Source: Bacteroidetes bacterium GWF2_41_31
Lineage (GTDB): Bacteria; Bacteroidota; Bacteroidia; Bacteroidales; F082
DNA: 64,000 nucleotides
NCBI GenBank assembly: GCA_001769215.1
Contig: MEOL01000007.1
Location: forward strand, 62,001 to 126,000
Reading direction: 5' to 3'
Position numbers and translations under genes: made by a program. Positions 53,314-61,715 of the stretch are shown here, one piece after another (the first letter of the stretch is position 1; the number at the start of each line of letters is the position of its first letter). The notes beneath the pieces are model-generated. The model had not been told where the DNA came from, ran no database searches, and saw nothing but the letters and a program-made list of their open reading frames with translations.

Positions 53314-53736
53314 ATGGCTAAGATTGTGAACATTACCGAAGCTGTGTCCATCGCGTTGCACAGCATGGTATTGGTGGCGAAGGCTCAAAAAAGCCAGATG
53401 AATGCCACCATTATCTCCAATATTACCGGAAGTTCAAAATTTCATGTTTCTAAAGTATTACAGAAACTGGTGAAAGATGGATTCCTTCTTTCACAACGTG
53501 GTCCCGCCGGTGGTTTTGTTCTGGAAATTCCCCCCGAGGAAATTACTTTGTTGCAAATATTTGAATCCATTGAAGGAAAAATCATTATTTCAAAATGTCC
53601 GTTAAATAAAGTATGCCCTTTTGGCGAATGTATTTTTGAAGACCTTACCATGATCATGACCAGACAATTCAGGGACTACCTCCATGCCCATACCCTGGCT
53701 GATTATATGTTGCCTAAATATCGTAAAATCAATTGA
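53314..53736 (+). CDS. Rrf2 family transcriptional regulator with Fe-S cysteines
   Basis: The 140-residue protein has an N-terminal winged helix (VSIALHSMVLVAKAQKSQMN, ATIISNITGSSKFHVSKVLQ, LVKDGFLLSQRGPAGGFVL) and three cysteines Cys95, Cys101 and Cys106 (SKCPLNKVCPFGECIFE), the spacing of Rrf2 proteins that hold a [2Fe-2S] or [4Fe-4S] cluster (NsrR, IscR, RsrR). It probably senses NO, redox or iron state. Adjacent genes are a heavy-metal exporter (divergent) and a truncated hemoglobin (convergent); both are candidate targets. Confidence 0.93.
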   Translation: MAKIVNITEAVSIALHSMVLVAKAQKSQMNATIISNITGSSKFHVSKVLQKLVKDGFLLSQRGPAGGFVLEIPPEEITLLQIFESIEGKIIISKCPLNKVCPFGECIFEDLTMIMTRQFRDYLHAHTLADYMLPKYRKIN

Positions 53737-53778
53737 CAATCAAGATTTCATAGACTTTTAAAAGTTAAAACCCTCTCG

Positions 53779-54141
53779 TTATCTTGTGAGAAATTCAGCG
53801 GTTTTTGTAAAATATTCACGCAGGATTTGTTTGTGCTCATCCAGCATTCCCGATAAGTCGAGGGCATGGTTCATGTGCTGAAGCCAGTGAGTCCTGGTTT
53901 CAGCGTTCATGGTAAAATGGGCATGTCGTTTTCTTAATTGGGGGTGTCCCCGCTGATCGCTGTAAGTGGTGGGACCGCCCAGGTATTGCATCATAAATAA
54001 ATGCAGGCGGTCTTCGGCAACAGCAAAACCATCACGGTACATGGGAATCAGGAGCTGATCGGTCTGGACCCTCTGATAAAAGTCATGAATCAATTGTTTT
54101 ATATGGTGTGGGCCAATAGTTTGGTAAAGGGATAGTTGCAT
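53779..54141 (-). CDS. Truncated hemoglobin (group II type)
   Basis: The 120-residue protein has the globin core with MYRDGFAV, MMQYLGGPTTYSDQRGHPQL and RKRHAHFTM, where the His-x-His is the proximal heme ligand region. Length and YLGGP motif fit trHbO/YjbI-like group II globins, which bind oxygen or detoxify NO. It faces the Rrf2 gene tail to tail with a 42 bp gap, suggesting a common stress theme though not an operon. Confidence 0.93.
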   Translation of the reverse strand: MQLSLYQTIGPHHIKQLIHDFYQRVQTDQLLIPMYRDGFAVAEDRLHLFMMQYLGGPTTYSDQRGHPQLRKRHAHFTMNAETRTHWLQHMNHALDLSGMLDEHKQILREYFTKTAEFLTR

Positions 54142-54187
54142 GGGTAGTCATGTTTAGTAATTGAAAAAAGAGTACTTGCCGCGTTTT

Positions 54188-54355
54188 CATATATAAGCCC
54201 GGTCTAAAAAGGTAATAAAACGATTTCAGCCACTTTTACCCCTCAATCCCCTAAAGGGGAAGTGGCTGAAAATCAGTTCTCCCTTTAGGGGTGGGGTGAA
54301 AACTGATTTTCAATTATTTTCATAATTCACCTTTTTAGACCGGACCCATATATAA
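54188..54355. mobile_element. MITE-like palindromic element with terminal inverted repeats
   Basis: The perfect 15-bp inverted repeat CCGGTCTAAAAAGGT (54199-54213) and ACCTTTTTAGACCGG (54329-54343) bounds about 145 bp that encodes nothing. Inside are two hairpins: a 12-bp stem at 54224-54235/54260-54271 (AGCCACTT/AAGTGGCT core) and a 10-bp stem AAAATCAGTT/AACTGATTTT at 54269-54278/54301-54310, with CCCCTAAAGGG and CCCTTTAGGGG facing each other. CATATATAA occurs on both outer sides (54188-54196 and 54347-54355) as a possible 9-bp target duplication, though this AT stretch is near-palindromic. It lies between yidC and the globin gene and may also act as a terminator for yidC. Confidence 0.75.
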
Positions 54356-54410
54356 AGCGCCAACGTTGGTTTTCTCCGTTGTTTGATGACCAAATACTTA
54401 AGTTAATGCC

Positions 54411-56324
54411 CTATTTTTTAGGTTTATAACCGCGTTGTTTGGCAGCTTCCTCCAGCCGTTTTTGAAAACCAGATTTCTTCTTTGCAGGCTTTTTCTTGTT
54501 GATCTCAATGGTAGCCCTCAATTTATCTTCGTTTATCGCATATCTGAAAACAAACATCTGACCGAACGTGATCATGTTGGCAAGAAAATAGTAATAACTC
54601 AATCCTGAGGCATAACTGTTAAAGATCCCCAGGAACATGATGGGCATGAGATACATCATGGTTTTCATGCCTGGCATTTGACTGGTTTGTCCCGCCATCA
54701 TCTGGTTGTTCATATAGGTATACATGATGGTGGAGACCGTCATCAACAACGTGAATAAACTCACATGGTCGCCATAAAATGGAATGTCCCAGGGCAATTG
54801 CATAATGGAATCGTAAGTTGATAAGTCGGTAGCCCATAAAAAGGGTTGCTGGCGAAGTTCGATGGAGGCCGGGAAAAATTTAAACAAGGCAAACAAAATG
54901 GGCATCTGTAACAACATGGGAACGCATCCTGCCGCAGGATTTACTCCTGCCTGCCTGTATAAGGCCATGGTCGCTTGTTGCTTCTTCATGGCATCTTCCG
55001 TTTTCGGGAATTTCTTGGCCAATTCATCAATTTCAGGCTTTAACACCCTCATTTTGGCCGACGAATAATAGGTTTTGTAAGCAATGGGGAAAAGTATCAA
55101 CTTTAACAAGAGTGTAAGCATCAGGATCACAATGCCATAATTCCACCCATAACCCCCAAGCCAGTTGAAGGTTGGAATGACAATGTATTCATTAATCCAT
55201 GCCAGCAGGAAAAATCCCCAGCCAATGGGTATTTGACGTTCTAAATCAAGATCATACGCTTTTAAGGTGTAAAATTTGTTGGGCCCAAAATAAAAGGAAA
55301 GCGGAATAGATGTTTTTCCCTGCAACTGAATGGGAAGCTCAAATTCAGCCGACATGGTTTTAAGGTACCTGTCATTTGGCTGGTCCTTCTTTTCTATTAC
55401 TGTTAGTTTCCCGTTATCAAATGCATCTTTCGCTATGATGGTCGATGAGAAAAAGCGCTGTTTAAACGAAACCCATTTGAGTTTGGTTGAAATTTGTTCA
55501 TCATCGTCTTCTGTCTCCGACATATATTCCACATCATCGGTTAAATACTTGTAATAAATAGTAGAGCCATTCCATTGATCCTGAACTAATTCCTGCCTCC
55601 TCAGGTCAGCAAACCAGTTCAACCCCATGTAGTTGTTGTTAGATGACATCACCCCCTCCAGTCCTTCCAGATTGATGGTGAGATCGAACAGGTAGTTGTT
55701 TCCAGTGATGGTATACAGATACTCGATGTAACTGTTCAGGTTCTTCTCTCCGTCAGGCAAATCGGTGTAAAGCCGCATCGAGAAACTCATGGTGTTGTCG
55801 CCTGATACCGTTAAGTTGGTTTCTGTGGTGGAAGGTGAGAAATAGAGGTCTTCGGTATTGATCAGCCTGTTTTTGGAGAAGAAGGTCAGCCCAAAACGAG
55901 AAGATTCAGGTTCCAGCAAGATCAATGGAAGCGAATCGTAGGTTTGATAACCCTTCAGTTCCACCGTTTTAATGTGTCCGCCTTTATTGGTCAATTCGAT
56001 GCGGACCAAATCGTTTTCAAGAACGGTTATGTTTTCTTGTCCATTAACGGAACCTGCAAACTGGGCGTATTTTTCGCGAAGTTGGTCTAAATTCTGATCA
56101 GTCGACACCATCACCTCCTCGGCAGGTTGCTGCAATTCAGCCTCCTGTTCAAATGCTGCCTGTCGGACCTGTTCCTTTTGAATGCGCTGTTGTTCAATAT
56201 TGGCCAGCGAATCGGCAGTGTGTTTGCGCTGTGCCAACTCCGTGCTTGATGGGGTAAACCAATATGTATAGCCAATCATGATGGCGGCAATAAGGATAAA
56301 CCCTAGAATGGAGTTTTTATTCAT
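54411..56324 (-). CDS. yidC: Membrane protein insertase YidC
   Basis: The 637-residue protein has an N-terminal helix (ILGFILIAAIMIGYTYWFTP), a large periplasmic domain (~90-370), then the conserved insertase core with ILMLTLLLKLILFPIAYKTY, KMRVLKPEIDELAKKFP and NPAAGCVPMLLQMPILFALF, and a basic C-terminal tail. It inserts membrane proteins alone or with SecYEG, and would serve the many membrane subunits encoded here. It stands alone in this window; the MITE-like element follows its stop. Confidence 0.98.
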   Translation of the reverse strand: MNKNSILGFILIAAIMIGYTYWFTPSSTELAQRKHTADSLANIEQQRIQKEQVRQAAFEQEAELQQPAEEVMVSTDQNLDQLREKYAQFAGSVNGQENITVLENDLVRIELTNKGGHIKTVELKGYQTYDSLPLILLEPESSRFGLTFFSKNRLINTEDLYFSPSTTETNLTVSGDNTMSFSMRLYTDLPDGEKNLNSYIEYLYTITGNNYLFDLTINLEGLEGVMSSNNNYMGLNWFADLRRQELVQDQWNGSTIYYKYLTDDVEYMSETEDDDEQISTKLKWVSFKQRFFSSTIIAKDAFDNGKLTVIEKKDQPNDRYLKTMSAEFELPIQLQGKTSIPLSFYFGPNKFYTLKAYDLDLERQIPIGWGFFLLAWINEYIVIPTFNWLGGYGWNYGIVILMLTLLLKLILFPIAYKTYYSSAKMRVLKPEIDELAKKFPKTEDAMKKQQATMALYRQAGVNPAAGCVPMLLQMPILFALFKFFPASIELRQQPFLWATDLSTYDSIMQLPWDIPFYGDHVSLFTLLMTVSTIMYTYMNNQMMAGQTSQMPGMKTMMYLMPIMFLGIFNSYASGLSYYYFLANMITFGQMFVFRYAINEDKLRATIEINKKKPAKKKSGFQKRLEEAAKQRGYKPKK

Positions 56325-56499
56325 TATACTATCGTTTGATTTAGGGGGACAAAGATATTCAGAATTATTTAAAGGAAGGAGGTAAATTGAATTAGATCTT
56401 AATTACTGAATAACAAGCTTTTGAATAGGCTCAGGGGAATATTGAGTTCATTATTCCAATCCTTTTTCAATTTATTTTAAAAGTTTATCGCCATTTTAC

Positions 56500-56531
56500 T
56501 TGACATCGTACCCGAAAATAATCTACATTTG
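56500..56531 (+). promoter_or_regulatory. Candidate promoter of the SPFH operon
   Basis: TTGACA (56500-56505) is followed after 18 bp by TACATTTG (56524-56531), a match to the Bacteroidota TAnnTTTG -7 box with a TTG-type -33. It is 40 bp upstream of the ATG at 56572. Confidence 0.5.
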
Positions 56532-56550
56532 TGATATTAAAATAATATCA
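56532..56550 (+). promoter_or_regulatory. Operator-like palindrome at the SPFH promoter
   Basis: TGATATTA (56532-56539) and TAATATCA (56543-56550) form a perfect 8-bp inverted repeat with a 3-bp AAA spacer right after the -7 box, overlapping the expected transcription start. A regulator, perhaps the RHH protein of the same operon, could bind here. Confidence 0.45.
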
Positions 56551-56571
56551 TATTAATCCAAAATTAAAATC

Positions 56572-57426
56572 ATGAAAGCTGAAAAAGAATTTTTGCCTTT
56601 GTCGGGATATGTGATGCTGGCAGTAGCCTTGTTGCTCATCATCCCTTCCATTATTGGTTTGATCGTGCTTAAGTACCTATTTCTATTAGGTTTAGTATTT
56701 ATAGGTGTATTTATTTTGGTGGGTTTTATCATCGTGAACCCCAATGAATCAAGCATCATGGTTCTGTTTGGAGCCTACAAGGGAACAATAAAGCAGAATG
56801 GTTTTTCCTGGGTAAACCCGTTTTTCACCCGGAAGAAAATATCTTTGCGTGCCCGCAACCTCGACAGTGCACCCATCAAAGTAAATGATAAGATTGGTAA
56901 TCCCATCATGATCGGCGTAGTGATGGTGTGGAAAGTGGAAGATACCTATAAAGCGGCTTTTGAGGTGGATGATTATGTGCATTTTGTGGATATTCAAAGT
57001 GAGGCGGCAGTTCGTAAACTGGCCGGACATTTCCCTTACGATGATTTTGAAGCGGAGAATGCCGAGATCACACTACGAGGCGGGGGAGAAGAGGTCAACC
57101 AAATGTTGGAAGATGAAATTACAGAAAGGCTTTCCATTGCAGGAATAAAGGTGATTGAGGCCCGGATTAACTACATCGCCTACGCCCAGGAAATTGCGGG
57201 TGCCATGTTGAAACGTCAGCAGGCAACGGCCATTGTGGCTGCCCGAACCAAAATTGTTGAAGGAGCGGTTGGCATGGTGGAAATGGCGCTCGACGCCTTA
57301 TCGAGAAAGAAGATTATCGAGTTTGATGATGAGCGGAAAATGGCTATGGTGAGCAATCTGATGGTGGTGCTGACTTCAGATAAGGATGTCTCACCGGTGG
57401 TAAATACTGGCACCCTGTATTCATGA
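56572..57426 (+). CDS. SPFH domain (band 7/prohibitin-like) membrane protein
   Basis: The 284-residue protein has two N-terminal hydrophobic helices (VMLAVALLLIIPSIIGLIVL and LLGLVFIGVFILVGFII) and an SPFH core with NPNESSIMVLFGAYKGTIKQ, NPFFTRKKISLRARNL, and a coiled helical end with INYIAYAQEIAGAML. SPFH proteins form large rings or rafts in the membrane and modulate proteases or other complexes. The gene starts a three-gene plus-strand operon (SPFH, two-helix protein, RHH protein). Confidence 0.95.
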   Translation: MKAEKEFLPLSGYVMLAVALLLIIPSIIGLIVLKYLFLLGLVFIGVFILVGFIIVNPNESSIMVLFGAYKGTIKQNGFSWVNPFFTRKKISLRARNLDSAPIKVNDKIGNPIMIGVVMVWKVEDTYKAAFEVDDYVHFVDIQSEAAVRKLAGHFPYDDFEAENAEITLRGGGEEVNQMLEDEITERLSIAGIKVIEARINYIAYAQEIAGAMLKRQQATAIVAARTKIVEGAVGMVEMALDALSRKKIIEFDDERKMAMVSNLMVVLTSDKDVSPVVNTGTLYS

Positions 57427-57448
57427 TCATGTATTTAAAATTAAACTG

Positions 57449-57985
57449 ATGTCGCGTAAGTTTTTTGAAGAAACACAGAAATTTAATTCCCCGCTTCATT
57501 TATTTTTAGTGGGGGTGATATCGCTGACGGTATTGATTTCTTTTGGACAGGCATTTTATCAGCAAATAATCCAGGGAGTTCCTTATGGTGACCGGTCCAT
57601 GTCGGACAGCGAAATGCTGATCACAGGGATGGTTATTTTAACCGTGTTTGTTGTATTTGGATTCCTGTTTTTTCGTTCTGCATTGTTCGTGCAAATTACC
57701 GACAGGGGCCTTGTTTTTCGATTTTGGCCTTTCATCAGAAAAAGAAGGACTATTCTAAAAAGCGACATTGCACAATATGAGGTTCGTAGTTATAAACCAA
57801 TCAGGGAGTATGGTGGATGGGGCATAAGACAGGGATTCTTTAACAAAGGCACAGCGTATAACGTGAGTGGAAACAAGGGATTACAGCTGGTGCTGAAAAA
57901 CGGGAAGAAGATTTTGATAGGAACCCAACATCCTGAAGCAATTGGTTATGCCATGAAAAAAATGATGGAGTTGAAACATGAATAA
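57449..57985 (+). CDS. Two-helix membrane protein of the SPFH operon
   Basis: The 178-residue protein has two membrane helices (LHLFLVGVISLTVLISFGQA and MLITGMVILTVFVVFGFLFF), then a basic beta-rich soluble domain with VQITDRGLVFRFWPFIRKRR and GGWGIRQGFFNKGTAYNVSG, a pattern seen in small uncharacterised proteins beside SPFH genes. It lies 22 bp after the SPFH gene and overlaps the next ORF by 8 bp. I give no function. Confidence 0.8.
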   Translation: MSRKFFEETQKFNSPLHLFLVGVISLTVLISFGQAFYQQIIQGVPYGDRSMSDSEMLITGMVILTVFVVFGFLFFRSALFVQITDRGLVFRFWPFIRKRRTILKSDIAQYEVRSYKPIREYGGWGIRQGFFNKGTAYNVSGNKGLQLVLKNGKKILIGTQHPEAIGYAMKKMMELKHE

Positions 57986-58154
57986 GAAAAAACCTTTTGT
58001 TTTGCGATTGCAACCTGAAATGTTATCTGCCCTGGAACAATGGGCACAGGATGAATTCCGCAGTGTAAATGGTCAGATAGAATCGATACTGAATGATGCG
58101 CTGACCAGGGCAGGGCGAAAGAAAAAGTCAGTATCAGAAGGTGAAAACCAGTAA
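57978..58154 (+). CDS. Small ribbon-helix-helix (Arc-type) DNA-binding protein
   Basis: A 58-codon ORF begins at ATG 57978 and overlaps the previous gene by 8 bp; stop TAA at 58152-58154. The product PFVLRLQPEMLSALEQWAQD followed by EFRSVNGQIESILNDAL has the beta-strand then two-helix pattern of Arc/MetJ-family RHH proteins with the RSVNGQIE turn typical of genes linked to SPFH proteins. It likely dimerises to bind DNA and could regulate its own operon. Confidence 0.85.
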   Translation: MNKKKPFVLRLQPEMLSALEQWAQDEFRSVNGQIESILNDALTRAGRKKKSVSEGENQ

Positions 58155-58178
58155 CTTAAAAAAAGTAAACAGATGCGG

Positions 58179-58859
58179 TTATTTCAGCCTGCTCTGTAAT
58201 TCATCAATCACATTGCTGTATTTACGCAATACACGATCCCATTCACGGTACAATTCGTCACTTTTAACGCTGGTGCCCGGTTTTTTGGATTCTTCGCTGA
58301 CCAGTTTTATTTTGTATGTTAGAGGATCCGTATCCCCGAGTTTTACAATCATCCGGGTACGAATGGTATTTTGTTGAAACGATTGAACTACCCAACTGGT
58401 GCGTAGGTACCCTGTCTCTCTGTCGGTTACCTCAATCACATCAAAATAGGAAGTGACAATCATACTGATGAGTTTCCAGGCATCGGTTTCTGTTAACTTT
58501 GTCTTTAATTCAATATCGATATTTGCAATATCGGTTTGGATAGAAGCATCGTAGGCATCGTCTTTTGCCATTTTTACATAATAGGTTTTTGGTGGGACGG
58601 CATCATGTTTTTTATTACAAAAGGTAATGGTCTCGGTTAGATATCCAATCTTCTCCACGCGTACAGTAACGCAACTATTGGATAAAATGACCACTTCTGC
58701 AGAGCCTTTTCCCATCAGTTTTCCATCGATATAAATTTCGGCATCTATTTCTGAAGTGCTCAGTTGGACTTCTTCTTTTCCAGCAAATGCCGTAGCAGGG
58801 GTTAAAAGCATAATCAGCATTGTTACAAACAAGGCGGGAAATGTAATTTTTTTTGTCAT
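58179..58859 (-). CDS. Secreted PEGA-domain-containing protein
   Basis: The 226-residue protein has a signal peptide (1-25, ending TAFA). Residues ~33-95 are PEGA-like beta structure (AEIYIDGKLMGKGSAEVVIL, VRVEKIGYLTETITF). The rest is mixed alpha/beta with ETDAWKLISMIVTSYFDVIE, and ends helical. Such proteins are periplasmic and uncharacterised. Convergent with the RHH gene at 24 bp distance. Confidence 0.75.
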   Translation of the reverse strand: MTKKITFPALFVTMLIMLLTPATAFAGKEEVQLSTSEIDAEIYIDGKLMGKGSAEVVILSNSCVTVRVEKIGYLTETITFCNKKHDAVPPKTYYVKMAKDDAYDASIQTDIANIDIELKTKLTETDAWKLISMIVTSYFDVIEVTDRETGYLRTSWVVQSFQQNTIRTRMIVKLGDTDPLTYKIKLVSEESKKPGTSVKSDELYREWDRVLRKYSNVIDELQSRLK

Positions 58860-59106
58860 GGTATATTGGATAAATGGTTAATTAAGAGCAAGTACAAAAA
58901 TAGTTTTTTTTTATTTCATTTCATATCATTTGTCCTAAAAGAGTCAGTAAATAATTCCCCATAGATTTGGTCCGGACAGAAATCTATAGTAATTCAGTAA
59001 AAATGTAAATCGATAAACAATCGGCTGTCTTTCACTTAGTTTACTACTGGTAACCTTGTTTTTTCATAGTTTACCTATTGTTTTAATGTAATTATTTTTT
59101 TCGGAT

Positions 59107-59652
59107 TTATTTTACATTAAACCTCTCAGGATGAAGTCCGTTAATTCCCCGGTAAAAGGCTTCTATTTTTTTCATATCAGCTTCATAATCTCCTGTTGGG
59201 TAAAAGACTTTTGTCGGCCCTCCGGTTTTTTTCTGGTAATCCAGGTACCCAAGAACAATGGGGACACCTGTTTTCATGGCCAGGATATAGAAGCCTTTTT
59301 TCCAGTGATGCACAAGCGCCCGGGTTCCTTCGGGTGTTATGGTCAGGTAGAAGGATTCATTCTCTTCAAAATAGCGGGTTGTCGTGTCCAGCACATGCGA
59401 TTTCCTTCTCCGGTCGACAGGTATACCGCCCAATTGAGTTAAAAGAGGACCGAGCGGCCAGAAAAAAGCTTCCTTTTTTATATAGAACCTGCTAGGTATA
59501 CCCAAATACCAGTAACCGAATTTCCCCATGACAAAGTCAAAATAACTGGTATGCGGAGCCATGATGATAATGGCTTTTTTAATATCTGAAGGAATCTGGC
59601 TGGTGATGTTCCAGCCCATCGCGGCAAGCAGGAAACCCGATATTCTTTGCAT
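59107..59652 (-). CDS. 1-acyl-sn-glycerol-3-phosphate acyltransferase-type protein (PlsC-like)
   Basis: The 181-residue protein has the HX4D motif HTSYFD (His34, Asp39), a lysine-rich FYIKKEAFFWPLG stretch and ITPEGTRA (motif III, ~108-115), and VPIVLGYLDY as motif IV. These are the PlsC/LPLAT features; it transfers an acyl group in phospholipid or lipid-A-like synthesis. The protein is shorter than classic PlsC and lacks extended N-terminal helices, as in the small Bacteroidota variants. It stands alone. Confidence 0.9.
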   Translation of the reverse strand: MQRISGFLLAAMGWNITSQIPSDIKKAIIIMAPHTSYFDFVMGKFGYWYLGIPSRFYIKKEAFFWPLGPLLTQLGGIPVDRRRKSHVLDTTTRYFEENESFYLTITPEGTRALVHHWKKGFYILAMKTGVPIVLGYLDYQKKTGGPTKVFYPTGDYEADMKKIEAFYRGINGLHPERFNVK

Positions 59653-59899
59653 TGTAGGGTGTTTTGCTGCAAATTTAGAAATAAATGAATATCGGATTTA
59701 GCAATTTCTCTTTAAAAAAGCAGAGGAGGGATTACAGGTATTTTTACCTTCTCATTTCCCCCCATATTCTCCTGAAGAATCTTCCAAACCACCATCACCG
59801 TTTCGGCAGTTGCTTATATTTGGGGGCTTTTGGTACATTGCGGAAAAGCGTGGCCTGGTCCCGGCACAAGGATTGGGGAGTACCGTAATTCCCTGGAAT

Positions 59900-60682
59900 T
59901 CAATAGGAAAAATTCAAAACCGTCGATAAGTACATAGGACTAAAATTCAACGGTATCGTCGGGATGTAGTTCAATCCCGAATAAAAGTCGGGACTGGGTG
60001 CTGCGTGCAGCTCAGAGTCCTGTTTATTGGATGTAGTTTTTATTTTAAGTATTTCCACAAAATAAACTATTGTAGTATTTGGTGGAAAGTTTCCTGCAGG
60101 TTTGTTACCATAACCATACTTAGAAGGAATTCTTATATATGCTTTATCTTCTACTCTAAGTTTTGAAACCTCATTTATAAACGCTGGTAAGAACAGTGTC
60201 TTTCCAACTACCATAATTAAAGGCGTATTTCTTTCATATGAATTGTCATATTCATAACCTAGATAATCTAAGCACTTGTAATGAAAGATTATTGTGTCCC
60301 CTACATTAATTTCATTGTTAACAGTATTAGAATTCTCTCTTGAAATCACAACAGTACTAACTGTGTCTAAACTAGTCCATGATAAATTTGAAAGATCTAT
60401 CGGTCCTTTTTTCTTCCGTTCTTTTTCAAAATTGCTTTTTGCTAATAGTTTTCCCTGTTCATTCCACTCTTTCATTCCAATCCATGTACCTTCTTTATCA
60501 AAGAAAAACTTTGATTTCTTTTTCCCGTTTTCATAATACCAAATTTTTTGAACCCCTTTGCTTTTGATTTTAACTTCAAACTTCTTTTTTCCAGAAGAGT
60601 AATATTCAGTTTTATCTTGTCCCATCATTATTGAAGGAATAATGATTAAAAGAATTATTAAATAGCTTATAAGTTTTTTCAT
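59900..60682 (-). CDS. YwqK/MORN-like repeat protein fused to FKBP-type peptidyl-prolyl isomerase
   Basis: The 260-residue protein has a signal peptide (1-20, ending MMGQ). Residues 25-95 hold three YwqK-type repeats (YYSSGKKKFEVKIK, WYYENGKKKSKFFF, WNEQGKLLAKSNF). Residues ~125-215 are an FKBP domain with GDTIIFHYKCLDYLGYEYDN, KLRVEDKAYIRIPSKYGYGN and TTIVYFVEILKI. Some catalytic aromatic positions look altered, so activity is uncertain. The final 45 residues (SELHAAPSPDFYSGLNYIPT and beyond) look like read-through of non-coding sequence containing the hairpin TCCCGAATAAAAGTCGGGA. It begins the AT-rich accessory island. Confidence 0.75.
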   Translation of the reverse strand: MKKLISYLIILLIIIPSIMMGQDKTEYYSSGKKKFEVKIKSKGVQKIWYYENGKKKSKFFFDKEGTWIGMKEWNEQGKLLAKSNFEKERKKKGPIDLSNLSWTSLDTVSTVVISRENSNTVNNEINVGDTIIFHYKCLDYLGYEYDNSYERNTPLIMVVGKTLFLPAFINEVSKLRVEDKAYIRIPSKYGYGNKPAGNFPPNTTIVYFVEILKIKTTSNKQDSELHAAPSPDFYSGLNYIPTIPLNFSPMYLSTVLNFSY

Positions 60683-60716
60683 ATTATTTCTATTAATTGG
60701 GCTGTGTTCGCAAGCG

Positions 60717-61700
60717 TTAATTTTTCTTGTTTATTAAGTTGACAATTACTTTTGTCATTGTGTCTTTTTCTTCAGGTTTGCTAACTGCTATCATTAATGT
60801 CAGAGCGACTAAAGTATTGTCAGCAATTCTTTTATTTCCGTCTTTGTCAAAAAGAATACCGTTGCGCTCCAGGAAATATAAAAACAAAAATGCCGCAATT
60901 CGTTTATTCCCATCCGAAAACGAATGATTCTTTGTGATAAAGTACAAAAGGTTTGCTGCCTTTTCTTCAATACTGGGATATAAATCGATTCCACCAAAAG
61001 TCTGGTAAATTGTAGCAACTGAACTTTGAAATGAATTGTCTTTTTCGCGTCCAAATAAGTCGCTGTTCCCATGCGCTTTTTTTGCCAATAAAATTTGGGT
61101 AATCGCTTCATTGTAGGTTAATTGATACGACTCTTTGCCTGATGTGTCTGTAATCTCAAGGCTTTGATAATCATATTGGTCTAAAATATCTAGTGCATAA
61201 GCATATTCAGATATTATTTTAAGCAACCCAATACTTTCATCACTTGACAGGGCTTTAAATGCCAATGCATTTCCCAGTATTTTAACAGAGTTTTGAAGTT
61301 CTTTTAATTGTTTCGACTTTTTCTCTAATCTTTTTTCATTTAAAGAATACCCCTTAATCAAATACTCTTTCAATACTTTATTGGCCCAGATTCTAAATTG
61401 AGTCCCACGTGTAGATTTTATTCGGTAACCGACTGATATTATAACATCCAGGTTATAATAGTCTACTTGATACGTTTTACCATCTGTGGCAGTTGTTGCA
61501 TTTTTTGCAACAACTGAATTTTTGTCCAATTCATGTTCTTTGAAAATATTGCTTATGTGCCTTGAAATAACAGATTTGTCACGATCAAATAGGTTAACTA
61601 TTTGGTTTAGGTTCAACCATACAGTCTCGCTGTCGAGTTGAACAGTAATTTCAGTCTTACCATCTTCTAATTGATATATTTCAATATTTGAGCTATTCAT
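60717..61700 (-). CDS. RhuM / Fic-Doc fusion protein
   Basis: The 327-residue protein has an N-terminal RhuM-type domain (TVWLNLNQIVNLFDRDKSVI, DYYNLDVIISVGYRIKSTRG) and, after a coiled-coil linker (LEKKSKQLKELQNSVKI), a C-terminal Fic/Doc-type domain with HSFSDGNKR (about 267-275). The Doc consensus HxFxDxNKR is preserved, including the catalytic His, so it could phosphorylate or AMPylate a target. RhuM/Fic-DOC proteins are common on genomic islands; the activity is not known. Next to it are a truncated BRO gene and the YwqK-FKBP gene. Confidence 0.85.
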   Translation of the reverse strand: MNSSNIEIYQLEDGKTEITVQLDSETVWLNLNQIVNLFDRDKSVISRHISNIFKEHELDKNSVVAKNATTATDGKTYQVDYYNLDVIISVGYRIKSTRGTQFRIWANKVLKEYLIKGYSLNEKRLEKKSKQLKELQNSVKILGNALAFKALSSDESIGLLKIISEYAYALDILDQYDYQSLEITDTSGKESYQLTYNEAITQILLAKKAHGNSDLFGREKDNSFQSSVATIYQTFGGIDLYPSIEEKAANLLYFITKNHSFSDGNKRIAAFLFLYFLERNGILFDKDGNKRIADNTLVALTLMIAVSKPEEKDTMTKVIVNLINKKN

Positions 61701-61715
61701 TAAATTCAGTTTGTC

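Noticed and set aside
58961-58987. ATAGATTT/AAATCTAT hairpin upstream of the PEGA gene
   Set aside because: No T-run on either strand and about 120 bp from the nearest stop, so not a convincing terminator.
59685-59888. 67-codon plus-strand ORF between the acyltransferase and YwqK-FKBP genes
   Set aside because: Composition and lack of any family pattern suggest chance or decayed sequence.
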